DNA of 64,000 bases from Gorsachius magnificus (GCA_034008185.1 CM067081.1:9795821-9859820), one strand, 5' to 3'; positions 25,801-40,207 are shown, numbered from the stretch's first letter. The notes: generated from the sequence alone by a model not told the origin. Numbers and translations: made by a program.

Positions 25801-28004
25801 GCCTAACCCAAATTTCTGAAATCTCAGAAAAATTAAGTGGTTTTCTTTTTTACATTATATTTGTCTATACACATCAGCTTTGTTTACACAACAGGACCCA
25901 TTAGGTATGTGCAGAAATTATTGGGAAGCCCTCCCTCGGGCAAGGTCTTGGCCAGTGCTCGGCCCAGGGACCTCAGAGGACATTGACGGCTCTCAATTCC
26001 TTTTAGCACTAACCCATGGGTGCATATTTTGCTCACAGAGCCTTTTAAAAGGTCACCTTTAATCTTTGTGATTCTCCCTTTGCCATCATCCAGACATCAT
26101 TGAATATCACTCTACTGATTCAGTAAATAATAGGTGAACACATCAAAAGCAGTGTACTCCAGAGGCCAGCAAGGCAAATGGTTGTTTTACACAGCACACA
26201 GCCAGATCATACCCCTACCTAAAACAAGACTTGCTTAAAAATGAAGGGTTTTTTTGTTTTAAGAAAAATTCTTCAAATCCTCAGGAATGTTCTATAAGAT
26301 TTGTACTGACTGCAGCACAACATCACAATGACAGTATTGCCAGGGAAGGGGGCAAAACCAAAGCCTGATGGGGTCCAAGGAGCCTGACAATGGTCTTTGG
26401 ATAAGGCTTCTAATCTACTCTAATGCATAGATGTATCAACACCATTACTCTTCATCTCCTGTACTGCCATCGCTGTTGAACCCCGGAATGCGGAAACTGG
26501 GGGTTAAATAAAGGTGGCATCTGCCATCTTCACTCTATCTACAGAGATGTTGCCCATCACCCTGGCAGGCACATCAGATATGCAATGCAAAGAAAGGCAG
26601 AAAAGACAGAAGCAATTTAGTTTAAACCTCCACGCTCACTTTCAGTAACAGCACCAAACAAATCTGAGTTTTCGTTACTTCTCCTCTCTACGAGCAGTCA
26701 TTTTGGAACAAGCCGAGTGAGTGTCCAAGCTCCTTCTAGAGAGAACTAGAGGCTGAAAGAACCTGTTACACTGACTCAGTAGGCATGGGAAATAGAGAGC
26801 TCTGGAATACAGTTGGGTTACAAAGCATAATGTACATGAGCAACGAAAGCCATACAGCCAGCGTACTTCATTGACACTTGGTTGAGACCATGACTCAGTA
26901 TGACACCATTCAGTAATTTGGTACATTCTGAGAAATTCATCATGAGTTTGAGTGCAAAGATATTAATCTGCTCTTCCTGTCTGTGTTGCTACAGTATTTA
27001 AGTAATAAATTAAAAACAATACACAATTCATCTGTTCTGTTTCTTCAAAAATGAATACATTTATAATTGTTAAACAAAATCAAGAGACGTGTAAGTGTGA
27101 TTACAGAAAAGTGAACCCCAGCAGCAGACTTGCATAGGAAAAGTCATTGATGCAAATATTTTCTACTGGGAAATGGTAAGAATATCGAAGGTCGGGGGGG
27201 GGGGGGGGGAGGGCAGGGCAGGTTCTTCTGTCACCAAACAATGAAATAATTCAATAAGATTCTGTGTTTTGAAAATAAAAGAGGTATTGCACGCAACAAC
27301 TGAAATGCAATATGGCGGGTAGGCTGTTTTTGTTCATTACTTAATTTCTTTTACCTTCTGCTACATTTAATAGCAATATTTATAAATAACATCTTGCAAC
27401 AGACAGACCATGATCCAGGAAAATAATTCTTACAAGCCTACAATAAGGAAGATTTTGTTCAAATAGTTACGGATTCTACCCTAGAAGTTGCCAAATGCTT
27501 TCAGCTCTCACTAAATACACTCTGCTGAAGATCAGACCATTATGATACCACTGCCTTCTCACGTAATATATTTGAACCCTGAACAAATTAAAAAATAATG
27601 CAGATGTATATGTATGTACTATGATGAAAAAAATATGATAAATATCAGTGCAATAAACCTTGAAATAAGTTGCATGGAAAATGTCCCCACTTTTATAAAG
27701 TAAAATGGAAATGGTCTTAAATTAGTAGAAATAAGGTAAAATACATTTTGCTTTGTTTCTGATTTATATGTATTTTCTTCAACCAGTCCCGATGAGGTAT
27801 GCCGTAAAATACAAATCAAAACAGACCCCAAAATGTTGAAGTAGATAAAGATAGGAATATAGAAAAGGGAGGAAAGGTGGATCAGTCTTGTTCCTTCCCA
27901 GGTTCAAATGTAAGTGATGCTTTTATGTCCAAAAAAAGGTGCCTGTGGATGACACCAGAGATGGAAGACAATTTGTTGGCAGTACCCAGTGTTGGTTCCC
28001 CCCA
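22802..28004 (-). other. GRM5 intron, no recognised gene
   Basis: No ORF above about 85 codons and no exon-like block. Contains the G16 run at 27194. Confidence 0.6.
27194..27209 (+). repeat. G16 homopolymer followed by GGGC repeats
   Basis: An uninterrupted run of 16 G is followed by AGGGCAGGGCAGG, so the plus strand has at least four G-tracts and could fold as a G-quadruplex. Its length is likely polymorphic and prone to sequencing error. Confidence 0.9.
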
Positions 28005-28380
28005 GTTAAAGAAAAACTGAAAAATTGGACCACGTCCAGTAGAGGGCCACCAAGGTAGTTGGAAGTTCGAGAACTTGATGTATGAAGAAAGGTTGAAAGA
28101 ACTGGGTTTATTCAGCGTGGAGAAGAAAAAAGCTCAGGGGGATGTAATCACTGTCTTCTAGCACCTAAAAGGTCATTGCAGAGTAGATGACAGAGTCCTT
28201 GTCACAACAATCCATGTGATGGGACAAGGGACGAGAGAAACAAGCTGCTTCAGGGGAAATTCCATCTGTACATAGAAAAAAAATATTCTTTACTGTGAGA
28301 CCAAATAAAGATTGGAATAGGCAGACCCAAAGAGAAGCGGTGGAATATCCCTCACTGTAAGTCTTGGCTTGACAGGTCCT
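28005..28380 (+). mobile_element. Old, diverged CR1 LINE fragment
   Basis: A degraded copy recognisable by GTCCAGTAGAGGGCCACCAAG, GAAAGGTTGAAAGAACTGGG, TTCAGCGTGGAGAAG and a remnant of the GCACCTAAAAGG segment. The 3' tail octamers are missing. It is clearly older than its neighbours, and both edges are approximate. Confidence 0.82.
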
Positions 28381-31300
28381 TTTTATTTGCAAATAAAAAG
28401 CCACCAATAATATTGTTTTAATATGGTTTTACTAAAAAAAGATGGGTTTATGTTTTATGTCCTTAATTTCTGAACTGCTTAAATGAAATACACTTATGTA
28501 TCAATAATTTCCCCAATGATGTGTTTATTTGTATCTGTTTAAAAAAACCAAAACAATATTTTGGCATTACAATGCTTTTTTTATTAACACACATATGTTT
28601 TCTGAGATATAAAAAGCCACATAAATGCTTGTTGCCTCACTTCTGTGAGTAATTTTGCTTTTTCTGATAACAAAATGTATGACTGGATGTAGAAATTATG
28701 AACACAAAGATTTGTCCTATAGGCACCCAGAGATGATACTAGGTGACCAAAAAAATGAAACACAATTAAGGCTTAAAGACTACACTATTATTACATGAAT
28801 TCAAATAGTGGAAGAGTTTAAGCCTGTTTTTTCCCATCTGAAGAACCACTTTCAAAATGCATGTCTTTGAAGTTAAAAATTTCTTTTTTTTTTTTTCTGA
28901 AAAGATACACATTTTTACTCTTCTGTTCCCACAAAGACTTCCTAACACTTGTATCTTGCTTTCTTCAGAAGATACAGTGTATTTGTAAGTCCTCTTCTAA
29001 TTATCTTGTGGCCAATTTCAGCCACATCAGGAAAAAAAAATAAAAAAAAAAAAAAATGGAAGTTACAAAGATGCTAAATGTTCCCACAAATTTGGTGAAA
29101 CAAAAATCAGTGTAAGGGTAGAGGAGAGTTGCCCAAATCACTTCCTCTGCTGAGGGAAAGAGAGACAGAGCTCAGCCCTTTTCTGCTGTGTTCAGCAACA
29201 CCCGTTGATACACTCCATGTACTGCCTCTTGCCTGCATGGAGGAACCTGCTGATACTTGGTTGGGTACCAAACCAGGGTTAGTGGGATGGAGCAGTTTTA
29301 AGGGAAGAACAAAAATCTGGAGGGGAAATTAGACTTTATAGTTCCAGGGCTCACAAAGCAACTTTGATTACAATCTCAATGCTGCAAAGAAAGAAAAACA
29401 ACCAACCAAAAAAAAACCAAAACCCTTTGATGACTCCACTTTTTCCTGCACACACTGCCCAGAGCCCTAGAGTTCACCACTCCTATTTTCAGTAGGGAAG
29501 CAGGAAAAGTTTCACTGAGTCCAGCCTCTTCCTCAGGTTCACCATTCACCTCCCCTGCTGCTAAATGCGGAGGCCTTACACAATCTAACCTGTGAAATGC
29601 TCACTATCTTAAGTCCTCCTGACTTCCATAAATTCATACTTTCCTGAAGCCTTACACAAGGGTAGGAAAGACCTGAAAAACCTTCATGCCATATTTATTG
29701 GTTTAGACACCAGGGTCAAGAATGTCATGAGTTTAAGGCTGAACGTCTGCACAGAGAACTAGCAGTCAGAATGATCATACTTTACAGAAATCTGAAGGTA
29801 TTAAATCAAATAGGGATTTCTCTGATGAAGCAACAGACAGAAAGGACTTTGGGGTCACCCCACTTCTTTCAGGGCATGCTTCAGGACATGCACCACTCTG
29901 TACCTTTCCATCCCTGTCTTTGCATGCATGCTGTGGCTGACTACATCTTGGCATCAGATGATTTCTGCCGCTTAGAAAGCAGAGGAAGGGCACAGATTAT
30001 CCGACCACAGGATTCCCTTGAAACATGAGCTGTGAGACACCATCAGACATGGCAACTTGGGACAAACAGACCTTCCTTTATGTGCTCTGAGGCTATTCCT
30101 GTTTCTCTAGGCATCTCATTAGGACTGGTATTTTTTAACTGCTGTTGCTAAACGTTGACCAGTTTGCAGACTGGCTTATCCAGTCTTAACAAGGAGTAAT
30201 ATTTTACTCAATGCCTTTGAAATCATTAGTGAATTAAGATGTTATGTGAGCAGACTCTCCTCCCCCTCCAATTCACAAATTCCCTGGATGTCGCATATGT
30301 GAGTCAATATCAAACCCCTCGTCTCCATGGAGAGAAAGCATGGAATTAGGTGGGATGAAGCTGGAGAGCATAATAAACGAAAACAGCTCCTTACCCTTTC
30401 CAGCACAGGATTCTATAACCAGGATGCTGCTGGTTTTAAGGTCGTCTTCTCCTCTTGTGGACAGTAGATGGTGTTTGAGTAAGAGTAAATGCAAAGTATT
30501 TTGGTTCTGAACACCTCTGTCACTAATGAATGGTATCTAGTGTATCCCAGGTCAATAAAATTAGATTTTTAAAGCACTGATTACATTTTTCATTATTATG
30601 GTATTTTAAACAGAAGAAAAATATGCATAGTCATATATGATTATTTTGGTCAAGCTTAGTCAGAGCCAGAATTATGCCAAAGCTCCCAGGTCCTGGATCA
30701 CATAAAGTAACTGGTTTGGGCTTGCACAGAGTGTGAGTGTGTGTTTAGGAGCTGCTGACAATGAAAGAGAAGGCAGGAGTGTGTCATGGATTGCCTTAAG
30801 TAGTCTTTGGCTCAGAATCCTGGATTTCAAAACCTTAAGCAAGCGATGCAAAGAAATCACCTGCAGAAAATAAATTAATAAAACAAAGAGGTCAATCTCT
30901 ATTTTCAGCAAGTTCCTCAAACCATCACTACAAAGAGCTGAGTGATTTCTGCCTGACATCACAGCATAGTAAAATCAGGTTGGTATCAGTAAAAGGCAAG
31001 CCTTTGCCTGAGAAAGATTAATTTCTTCTTCAATATTTCTTCTATGAAGGTGAAATCTATGATATTGGCAAGAACACCTCCCTCTCCCCGAGGCTGCTGG
31101 CCAAGCTGAATGGAAATCAAAACTGGAAACCTTCACTAAGCTGGTCCAGGAGAAGGCAAATTGAAGCACGTTTTACAGACAAGGAGTTCTTCTAGCTGTA
31201 AAGAGCAGCACGTTAACTGCAAGCGCCAGATTTTGGTATCCCTCACACTCATGTAAATCTAAAGCACGTTTTTTGCATTCATAGAGGAGCTCTGTATTTA

Positions 31301-33570
31301 CACCAAGCTATCAGGACGCATCCATCAGTCAGGACGATTGTAGCCTGAGATTAAGACAAACAATCTACAAAGACAGACAACAAATGGAAACCTCTATGAA
31401 GAGAGAGGTCACAGTGCCCTATTCTTTCCATAGAAGAATGTCTCCATGGAGACAGACACATTCAGATTGGAAGCAAGACAACTTTTAACAGCAAGAGTAA
31501 TTAACTGTTGCAACATAATTAAAGGATGCAGCTGATTAATCATCTCCTGGAAGCCTTACATTTAGACCAAATATCTTTCAGTAAGATATACACCGGTTTA
31601 GTCACAAGTTCATGGGCTTGATAACACTTACTTTAGAGGAAAGAATTATTTTTTCCACTGCTTGATTTACCGAGTAAAATTCCATGACCTGTGTTATGCA
31701 GAAGGTCTGAGTGTCTGAGCAAAAGGGTATCTTCTGGCATTTAAATTTATGGAGCAACATGAAAACTCACAACACACAATCCTGCATTAGGGTGAGCAGG
31801 TAAAGAAACTGCACTTCTTCAGCAATACACAGAAAACAACAATCTTTAACGTATTCTCTACACGGTTCATTTAAACTTCCACCCATGAGGTCTGCTCATG
31901 GGTGGAATGAAATTCGGCCTTATGCCTCCCTTCACACAGGTAATCGATAATCTAGGAAAGAGGAAACTCTGCCCCCACATTTGTAAAACTGGACAGTAAG
32001 AGCAGATTAGGGAGAGGAAAAATAGACAGAACATACGTCATTATTTCCTCTGCATTTCCTTTTCCTTATATATATTTATCTTCTGTTGCATATTTGCATT
32101 TGGATATGATAAATAGTCCCATGTGATTTTTTTTTTATTTCACATAATAGATGTGTGAATAATTATTTATTAATATAAACATGTGAATATGTAGGGACCA
32201 TAAAAAATATGTGCCCCACTTCTTACTCATAAAAGTCAATTAGTTTGTGGCTACTGGATTATTTAAATCTACTCATCATAGATAAATCCAAATACATCTT
32301 TGCTTTTCTGTGAACAGCAGTTATTCAAGCTAGAATCCACTTTAGATCTCTTGGCACAGTGAAATATTGCTTACTGTCTGACTGCATTTGTCAGGGGGAA
32401 AAAAAAATCAAATCACCAGCACTGAATCATTGCAACATACACGAAGATGGCAGAAATCTTCACTACAGTTCCTGGTACAACCACTGATAACGTTGTCTTT
32501 CATCTAAGAATATGGACCCTGAGTGACCACATAATCATTCCACGTAGCTGGAGAGTTAGATTGCACACACCTATGAATGGGTACACATTCATACTGTACA
32601 GGCTTCCAAATGGACATGCAGTAGTCCTAATACAAAAACCTTTTGTGTTGCTGCAATGTCCATAAAAGCTCTGTTTTTTTTTTTTTCCTGAGTCAGGGTT
32701 GAACAATCCCACTTTGATCACAGTGACTGTAAACACACAACATAAATCAGATCCTCATAGCACAAATCTATTTAAAATTAACAATGAAAAGTATAGGCTT
32801 TTTTTTTTTTTTACTTCAACTTTAACTTCCAGTGTTACAGAAGATAAGAAGTAGTTGATTTTTCAAAAATACTTAGCAACATATTGGCATGACATATCAT
32901 CCCACTGCCAATATGCTTACCTCCCATCTTGAAGTTCTTTTTAGCTTTTAAAACTATTGTTTGATACCTAGGAAAGACATCATAGGCCTACATAACTCAG
33001 CACTGTTTATATTCACATGCTCAGCTCTAAAGGAGCATGTTCTCTTTCTTGACAAGAAACAGAGAACATAGATTTCATTTTCCTCCACCTACCTCAAGTT
33101 GCCCAGAATACATTGTGAGGAGAACTTTCTGGATCTGCTGCAGAAAGTTCATGCTCTGCCCAAGTTAATTCAGACACAGTTCAGTGGGGAAGATATGGGA
33201 CTTGCAGCCCTACCCCTCTTTGGCACAGTTCATGGCCATTCAAATCCCACAGTGTCATCAGTGAGATCAGGACTCAACCTGCTTCAGGTTTCTATTAGTT
33301 GTAGTTATAGCCTACTGCATGAAACAAGGGCTGACCCAGACTTGGTCTGGGATTCAAATGCCCTGCTCCACCAGCATGAATTAGAAATATCTAGTGACCA
33401 CTACCTCATCCTGTGTCCCTCCATCTTGTAAAAAGGGTCTGTCTCATAAGACTGTTGAGAGAGTACTATGGTATCTGAAATAGTACATTAGGTGAAGGGA
33501 GGAATATGATTAAGGTGGGTCAAAATGCACTGTGGTCTATGTCCTTGCTTTTCCCCCATACAACAATTAA
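28381..33570 (-). other. GRM5 intron, no recognised gene
   Basis: Short chance ORFs only, the longest near 33099-33431 with no recognisable domain. Contains an A15 run at 29042, a T14 run at 32799 and the perfect hairpin at 31877-31907. Confidence 0.6.
31877..31907. repeat. Perfect 13-bp inverted repeat with 5-base loop
   Basis: TTCCACCCATGAG, loop GTCTG, CTCATGGGTGGAA. Both arms are fully complementary with no mismatch. The stem is too short for a microRNA precursor, and no T-run follows to suggest a polymerase III terminator. Confidence 0.9.
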
Positions 33571-33810
33571 ACCAGAGAATAGAATGAAGTTGGAAGAAGC
33601 TTCTGGAGGTCATTTGGTCCAAGCCCTTGTTCCAAGGAGTGGCCACTTAGATGACCTTGCTCAGGACCTTTTTCAGTCATGTTTTGAATACCTCCAGTGA
33701 TGAAGACTTTACAATCTTTCTGGAGAACATGTTGCAAGGTTTACCATCCTCTTGGTAAACCCCCCCATGTATATAGGAGTAGTTCCCCCTGTTAACACTT
33801 GTGATCCCAT
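33571..33810 (-). mobile_element. Old, diverged CR1 LINE fragment
   Basis: AGAATGAAGTTGGAAGAAGC followed by GGAGGTCATTTGGTCCAAGC and TTTTGAATACCTCCAGTGATGAAG is the reverse complement of a CR1 3' end. Divergence is high, and the right boundary fades out after GTAGTTCCCCCTGTTAACAC. It is in sense with GRM5. Confidence 0.8.
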
Positions 33811-36321
33811 CTGGATAAAAAAACAAGCAAACAAAAAGGGATTCAGGTACTCAGCTATCCAGTTACTCCAGCCTAGAATTAGCCACCTACACGACTTCTG
33901 CAGTGCAAGGAAGAGCCCACCCAGAGCCTCCAAAATCAACATTCTGCTTGACCATTACTGCAATTAGACAGCATAAAACAAGGGCCTGTCCTGCATAAGG
34001 ATGAAGGTGCCTAACTTAGATAGATCAAAGCACTTCCCTCTATTTAAGAGTCTTATCTAAAATCTTTACCAGGCATTGCTCACTTCAGTGGGGTCAGTCC
34101 TTTCTCACACGTGATTCAGGCATAACGATCCCCCTGTGAGAAATGAGCTTCCATTTCCCTCTGTGCTTGAGCTGAAACAGGGACTACAGATCTCTTAGCA
34201 GCAGGACCTGTAAGGTATGATGGTGTGGATTTCCTTCAGTCTCTCCAGTCAAAGATTTCTATTTTGTACAAATTACTCAAAAATTCAGTGAGTGCAGAGA
34301 AGAGCAAGAATGCAGCTTTGAGGAAAGCACTCACCTTGGGCAATGAGATTCCAGTCTCTGATGCAGTCAATAGTGTGGATTTTATAAAAAGGTAGTTGCA
34401 AAACATCCAGTCTCTGGCCATTTGGGAATACGCTGAGATATATCTCAGGTGTGGGGGGTTTGTTTGTTTGTTTCTTTGTGTGGTCAGACCCCAACTGGAA
34501 TCTATTCCTATACTGAGAAAACTTTATTGATCAAGTGATTTTTCCTCCAATTTAAATTAGTATACTAGGCAGAGCAAAATCCATTGAGTGATTCCTTTGG
34601 AATTTACAGATTCCTCTTATGTATAAAACTACATTCCATTCAATCCTGCTTTCTTTTTTTTATTGCACACAAGTTCAAAAAGAGAAAGGGACAGGAGAAT
34701 GAAGAACAAGCCACAGGAATCACCTCTGCTTAAGCTCTTTATTGAATAACAGGCCATTTTTCTTGCCTCCTTATCTAACTTGAACATGGCATGACCATTG
34801 GTTCATTTGAATGATGATGTAGATTTGAACATCAGGCTGTTCCATTTATCAGGGTGCATTGCATCCAGTTTATAAATTGCTGTTCTTGCCCTATTTGCAG
34901 ACATGTAGCTCAGCTCATCTCCATGACCACTAACGCCACTGTTTTTTATGGGGAGGGAAATTAAGCTAACCTGAAAATTCATTATGTCTTACTGTCTTCA
35001 TCACAATTAAACATGCCAATGTTCTTATAAACATTTTCTTCTCCTTGCTTTTATTTTCAAAGATTCTGGGGATATGCTTTCAGATGTACCTCAAGTCAGT
35101 TTTTTCTTCCAGAATACATATACATATACTGCTGAAGATCATGCATGCACTGTAACTGTAAACTTGATAAATGGCCTCCCAGGGTGACTCCAGCTGACCC
35201 AGGTGACACAGTGACATGTGAATAACATTTCACAAACTTATTAAATTTCATCTCAAAACCAGCTACAGTTCGGAAAAAAAGTTTATCTATACTAAGGCTA
35301 TTCTAGAGCCACGTCTTCAACCTACACTTATTTATTAACATTTTTCTTCCAGCCACCATTGTATTTAAAGACAGTAATTATATTATTCAGGCTTCATTTT
35401 GCTCCACTACACAAAGACAAGTCTTCTGGGCTCCTGTTTTGTGATAGGCTTTTCAGATTACACTAATAACCTTTGTCTGCAGCTGTCCCCACTTTGATTC
35501 TCTCTTCCCCAGACATCAATGACTACCGGTCTGCAACAATCAGATGATTTACAGAATCCTGTATGACAGAACAAACACTCTTCTATTTTTCCTGAAAATA
35601 CCTCTCCAAGATCCCATTTACCTTTTTCATATCTTTACCATAGCTGTTTCTCTTTTCTCACTCACCCTCTCTTCCTAAGTACTGAACTCTTGGAGAGCCA
35701 CAGAAATGGACATTAATCTGTAAGGTAAAAGGAGCATTTGTGGCAGGCAAGACAGGAACTTCATCACTCTGAGCTTCACACGTAGTCAATAGAGATCATT
35801 ACACACTTCAGAACTACTCTGGAAGCCACTTAAAACTTAAGTCTCCCTTGTCAGGTGTCAGAATTTCTTACTAATTTACAGTCAAAATTTAGGATGACTA
35901 TGCTCCTCGAGTGGACTATTTAGGTTAGATACCTAAAGACAGAGAAAATTTTAGTTGCCTGGTACAGTTCCTTTTAGCTTAGTCTCCAAAACCATCTAAT
36001 CCTTCTTGTAGAATTACTTTTTTACTCCTTTTTAATGGTTAATATTTTCCCATCATTACAAAATCCCAGGGATTAAGCTAATTATATCAGTTAAAAAAGC
36101 GTTACATGAAACTAGTCTAAGTGTTGATCACTGAAGACTTCTGTGAAGAACCTTAAGCAATGTCATACCTTCTTTTTCCATGTCACCCAGTTTCCTTCCC
36201 ACTTCAGTTTCATGGCAGCATTTTCCAACTACTAGGGAACCCAAACCCAAACTCTAATTTCCTCTGTAGCATTCTATCAGTGCTTAAAAAGCCTGGAGAG
36301 ACAAAATCCAAACCACATTTT
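33811..36321 (-). other. GRM5 intron, no recognised gene
   Basis: No coding or repeat signal apart from a short (GTTT)n stretch near 34457-34478. Confidence 0.6.
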
Positions 36322-36957
36322 AGAATCATAGAATCATTTAGGTTGGAAAAGACCTTCAAGACCATCAAGTCCAACTGTTAACCTACCCCTGCCATCCCAC
36401 CACTAAACCATGTCCCTAAGCACCTCGTCCACCTGTCTTTTAAATACCTCCAGGGATAGGGACTCCACCACCTCTCTGGTCAGTCTGTTCCAATGCTTGA
36501 CCACTCTTTCAGTGAAGAAATTTTTCCTAATATCCAATCTAAACCTGCCCTGGTGCAACTTGAGGCCATTTCCCCTCATCCTATAGCCCGTTACCTGGGA
36601 AAAGAGACCGACCCCCACCTGGCTACAGCCTCCTGTCACGCAGTTGTAGAGGGCAATAAGGTCTCCCCTCAGCCTCCTCTTCTCCAGGCTGAACACCCCC
36701 AGTTCCCTCAGCTGCTCCTCATCAGACTTGTTCTCCAGAGCCCTCACCAGCTGCATTGCCCTTCTCTGGACAAGCTCCAGCACCTCAATGTCTTTTTTGT
36801 AGTGAGGGGTCCAAAACTGAACACATTATTTGAGGTGCAGCCTCACCAATGCCGAGTACAAGGGCACGGTCACTGCCCTGCTCCTGCTGGCCACACTATT
36901 GCTGATACAAGCCAAGATGCCATTGGCCACACTGCTGGCTCATGTTCAGATGCTGTC
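36322..36957 (-). mobile_element. CR1 LINE, 5'-truncated, with nearly intact ORF2 C-terminus
   Basis: The left edge AGAATCATAGAATCATTTAGG is the reverse complement of the CR1 tail. The minus strand holds one open frame of about 126 codons (36403-36783) from [19 protein letters not shown] through [20 protein letters not shown] to the natural C-terminus VLRDMV-stop. Further 5' the match continues to about CATGTTCAG, where the copy is truncated. It belongs to the same subfamily as the plus-strand copy near 48 kb, as both read 'ACTGACCAGAGAG' where others read 'GCTGCCCAGGGA'. An A17 run (37003-37019) lies just outside. Confidence 0.94.
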
Positions 36958-39900
36958 ATTTTCTCTCTTTAGGGAGAAAAAAATAAAATAAAAAATCCCA
37001 TTAAAAAAAAAAAAAAAAAGAAAAAGATCCAGGATCTTACATTTCCTTCCATATCATTTTCTTCAGAGGTTCTTTTGAAAGCAAACATACTACAGAGACA
37101 TGGTCTGTGGATAATGAGATCATTCCACCCACACAAACATGCATTAAAGCATATCCATTGTCTATGTTATTCTCCAGTATTACACTGCCATGCCGAAACA
37201 ATGTTTTCTTTAAAGAACCCCCAAAAGATTGCCTAAAAATCCCTCAGAAAAAGACCTTGCTGTAGGGTTTATGATTTCACAGATAAGTAGTCTTAATCCT
37301 CTGGGACTAAAATTATCCAACACTCCCTTTAATTTTACTAAAGAGTTTTTCTTCCACTTCAGTCATGGTCCTTTCCAGTTCCGTAACCTCCTTCCTGCCA
37401 ATCAACTTGCCTTTGCCGTCATATTCTACTCTCTTCATCTTTATCAGGACTGTTATTCAGCAGACATACCCAAGTTAGGAAGGCAGTAATCCAAGGTCAC
37501 TAATGAAGAGGGTAAATAAAATGATGGTTTGAATCACCCCTTGGAAGTGACTCTCCATTGAATGGATGGGGTCTCTGGGACAAATTAGTTATCAGCTTGA
37601 AGAAAAATGAAATCTCTTCCATCTAGAGCCACTTCTATGCCAAGAAATGTTTGTCTTGGCTTAGGGCCAAGACTGAATTACTTTTAATGTTGACTCAATC
37701 TGTTCTCATTCTTCTTCATAACTTTGCACACAGTAATGGTAGACTTTAGTGATCTGTTTTTATTTGCTTTGTGAGATTTAACTCATCTTGACTTTTACAA
37801 TTTTTAAATTGTTGCTATTTTAGATGTCCACATTATCTAAATAAACTTTCTGAAGGATTTTAGAGATGTTCCTTCCATTCCCAATGGGAAAATCTATTCC
37901 AAATGGATCCCATTCTAAAAGATACCATTAACTGGGATGAAAATATTGGATAAGAAAGGCATCTTTGCCTTAGTGGCATTCTGCTTTATACTTGACTGTC
38001 TGATCCTGAGTAGTTTAATTTATATAATTCATTATGATTCGTAATTTCTCAGATACCTGTTCTTTGAAATTAACCCTCTTTCAAGAAACAATAATGTTTA
38101 TACAATATATATTACTTTAATTAAAACTGAGTGAGCTCACAGCTAGCATTATTTAGCATTTCATTATTCACTCCAATAAAACAAAGCACATTTAATAATA
38201 ATACATTTTCAGCTCTTAAATATCTCAACAAGCTGTAGAGAGCAGCAAAAAAATTAGGATCTCTGGAAAACAAAGAAGACTGTACAAAGATTCCAGTGGA
38301 GTGAAAATCTATGTGTTTGTGCTTGTATTCATAACTGCTTTCTTTAATACATACCTGCAAGTTAAGAAAGATATTTATCAGGAAACAAAGGTAACATATG
38401 TATTAGTATATTAAAGCAGCACCAGAGGAAATTCCCTCATACTGAAACATGATTCTCCATAGCATTAAATTGCTATAATAGTCCCTGGAATCATTTTTGC
38501 CTGGATCAAATAGAACTGTCCCAAATAATTCCTAAGCACAGCTGGAGACAGTATGAATCATGAATGTTCAAAATAGGCAGGTCTAGCATGATCAGATTGT
38601 ACCAGCTTTTCAAGAACAAGCAAATTAAGATTCTTCAGGCAGAGCAACTGGAAATTCAGAGTTGCATGACATTTATTACTGTAAAGCTCACAAGGAGGAG
38701 GATGCCTCTTTATGTTGACACAAGGGCTTCTGCACAATGGCAGACTGGACAAGGGACAGGACAAAGACAAGTAACATTGATATGTGTGCATCCGCTGCTT
38801 CAGTCCAGCCCTCATTATAGCAGATTTGCCTTGTATATGGATCATTGCAGTGGTCCAGAGGAGAAGCAAGGCGTGAGTTAAGAGTCAGAAGGTGCAGTGC
38901 TTAAGCTCAGCGCTTGGGTTCTTTTATTTGGTGATGTACACATACCCAGGAAGATTCCATTCCCTGTCCCAAACAGCTTCAGGTTAATCTATTTCAAAAA
39001 GACTAGAATTACTTAGAAATATGAGAAATATAAGGTCTTGACACCAGAACTTGAATAGTGTCCAAAGTTCCATGTGGGTGCTTGTAATATTCAGATACAG
39101 TTTTGAGCTACCAGCATATTGCAAGTACCATTTTTCATATTGTCAACACAAATATGTAGAACTAGCATTTTGCTAGCCATCAGTGATCTCCAACAGCAAG
39201 TTTATTCCAAGGTGCTGGTTTTACAGAATTTACAATAACAGATGTTTCCATTTCAGTCAAGACTTAGAGAAAAGTACTGCAAGGAAGAAAATGAATAAAC
39301 TGATTGCCACAAACAGTAAGAGTGCTTGACAAAACACGTAATTAAGTCAAGCAGGCAATTCCTTCATTACCTTTGTTCTTGTTGTAGCAGATAATACTAA
39401 AAACTACATTCAGCACTATATTGTCTATCAGCAAAGGATACCTTTTGATTTGCTGCTTCTTAGCCAGTTGAACTCTATAGCAAATAGCAAAAGAGCACTT
39501 GCTGAACCAGAACCCTGCAGAGTATGCGATGGATTGAATCTCCATCTCTTTTTGTCCATTTCCATTGTAGTCTCTGGACTAAAGAAATAAAACAGTCGAT
39601 GAAAGAAAAGGACTCAGGCTTTACGGTAAGGTAAGTCAGAACAGCATGTGATACTATTTGGGAAGGGAAATTCTTTTCATAATTTACTTGTAATGACATA
39701 TATAAGCACCAGCTAAGGTGAGGGTACCTTGATGCTAGATGCTATTCAAATGCATAACAAGAGAGTGGAAAAGCTTTCAGTGCAAATAAATAGACAACAG
39801 AATCAGTGATACACAAAGAAATAGAGAGCGGTAGGAAAAAAAAAAAAACCATAGTTCTTGACTTGTGAGAGATATCCTTATGTTCCTGTTGAAGAAACTT

Positions 39901-40207
39901 GAAACGCGTGTGTAGACTTAATGGTGCTGAAGTACATGACAAGATGCCATACAAGCACAGCACTGAGACACAGCTATGTAGCTCAGATCGAGAACCAGTT
40001 TAAGTAGGGCGTCCCTTTTCGACAACTGGTTTATCCACAGATAGGTCAGGTATCTCTGCTCGATAATAACTCTGCTCTCTGAATAACTCAGGAGATTGCT
40101 CAGCTGCAGGACTGGGTGTTTCAGTACTGATTTTCTATAAGAAAGACTAGGCACCTAATATGTTGTTTGTAAGTAATCAGTAAAAATCAATTAATTTGTA
40201 AACTATT
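36958..40207 (-). other. GRM5 intron, no recognised gene
   Basis: Begins with the A-rich stretch and A17 run. The overlapping ORFs at 38558-38881 on both strands are mutual shadows with no domain. Confidence 0.6.
37003..37019 (+). repeat. A17 homopolymer
   Basis: 17 A followed by GAAAAAG, in an A-rich stretch that begins near 36976, just beyond the truncated 5' end of the minus-strand CR1. No retroposon body ends here that I can recognise. Confidence 0.85.

Noticed and set aside
36493..36972. 159-codon plus-strand ORF
   Set aside because: Antisense shadow of the minus-strand CR1 ORF2 remnant, which translates to known CR1 protein on the other strand.
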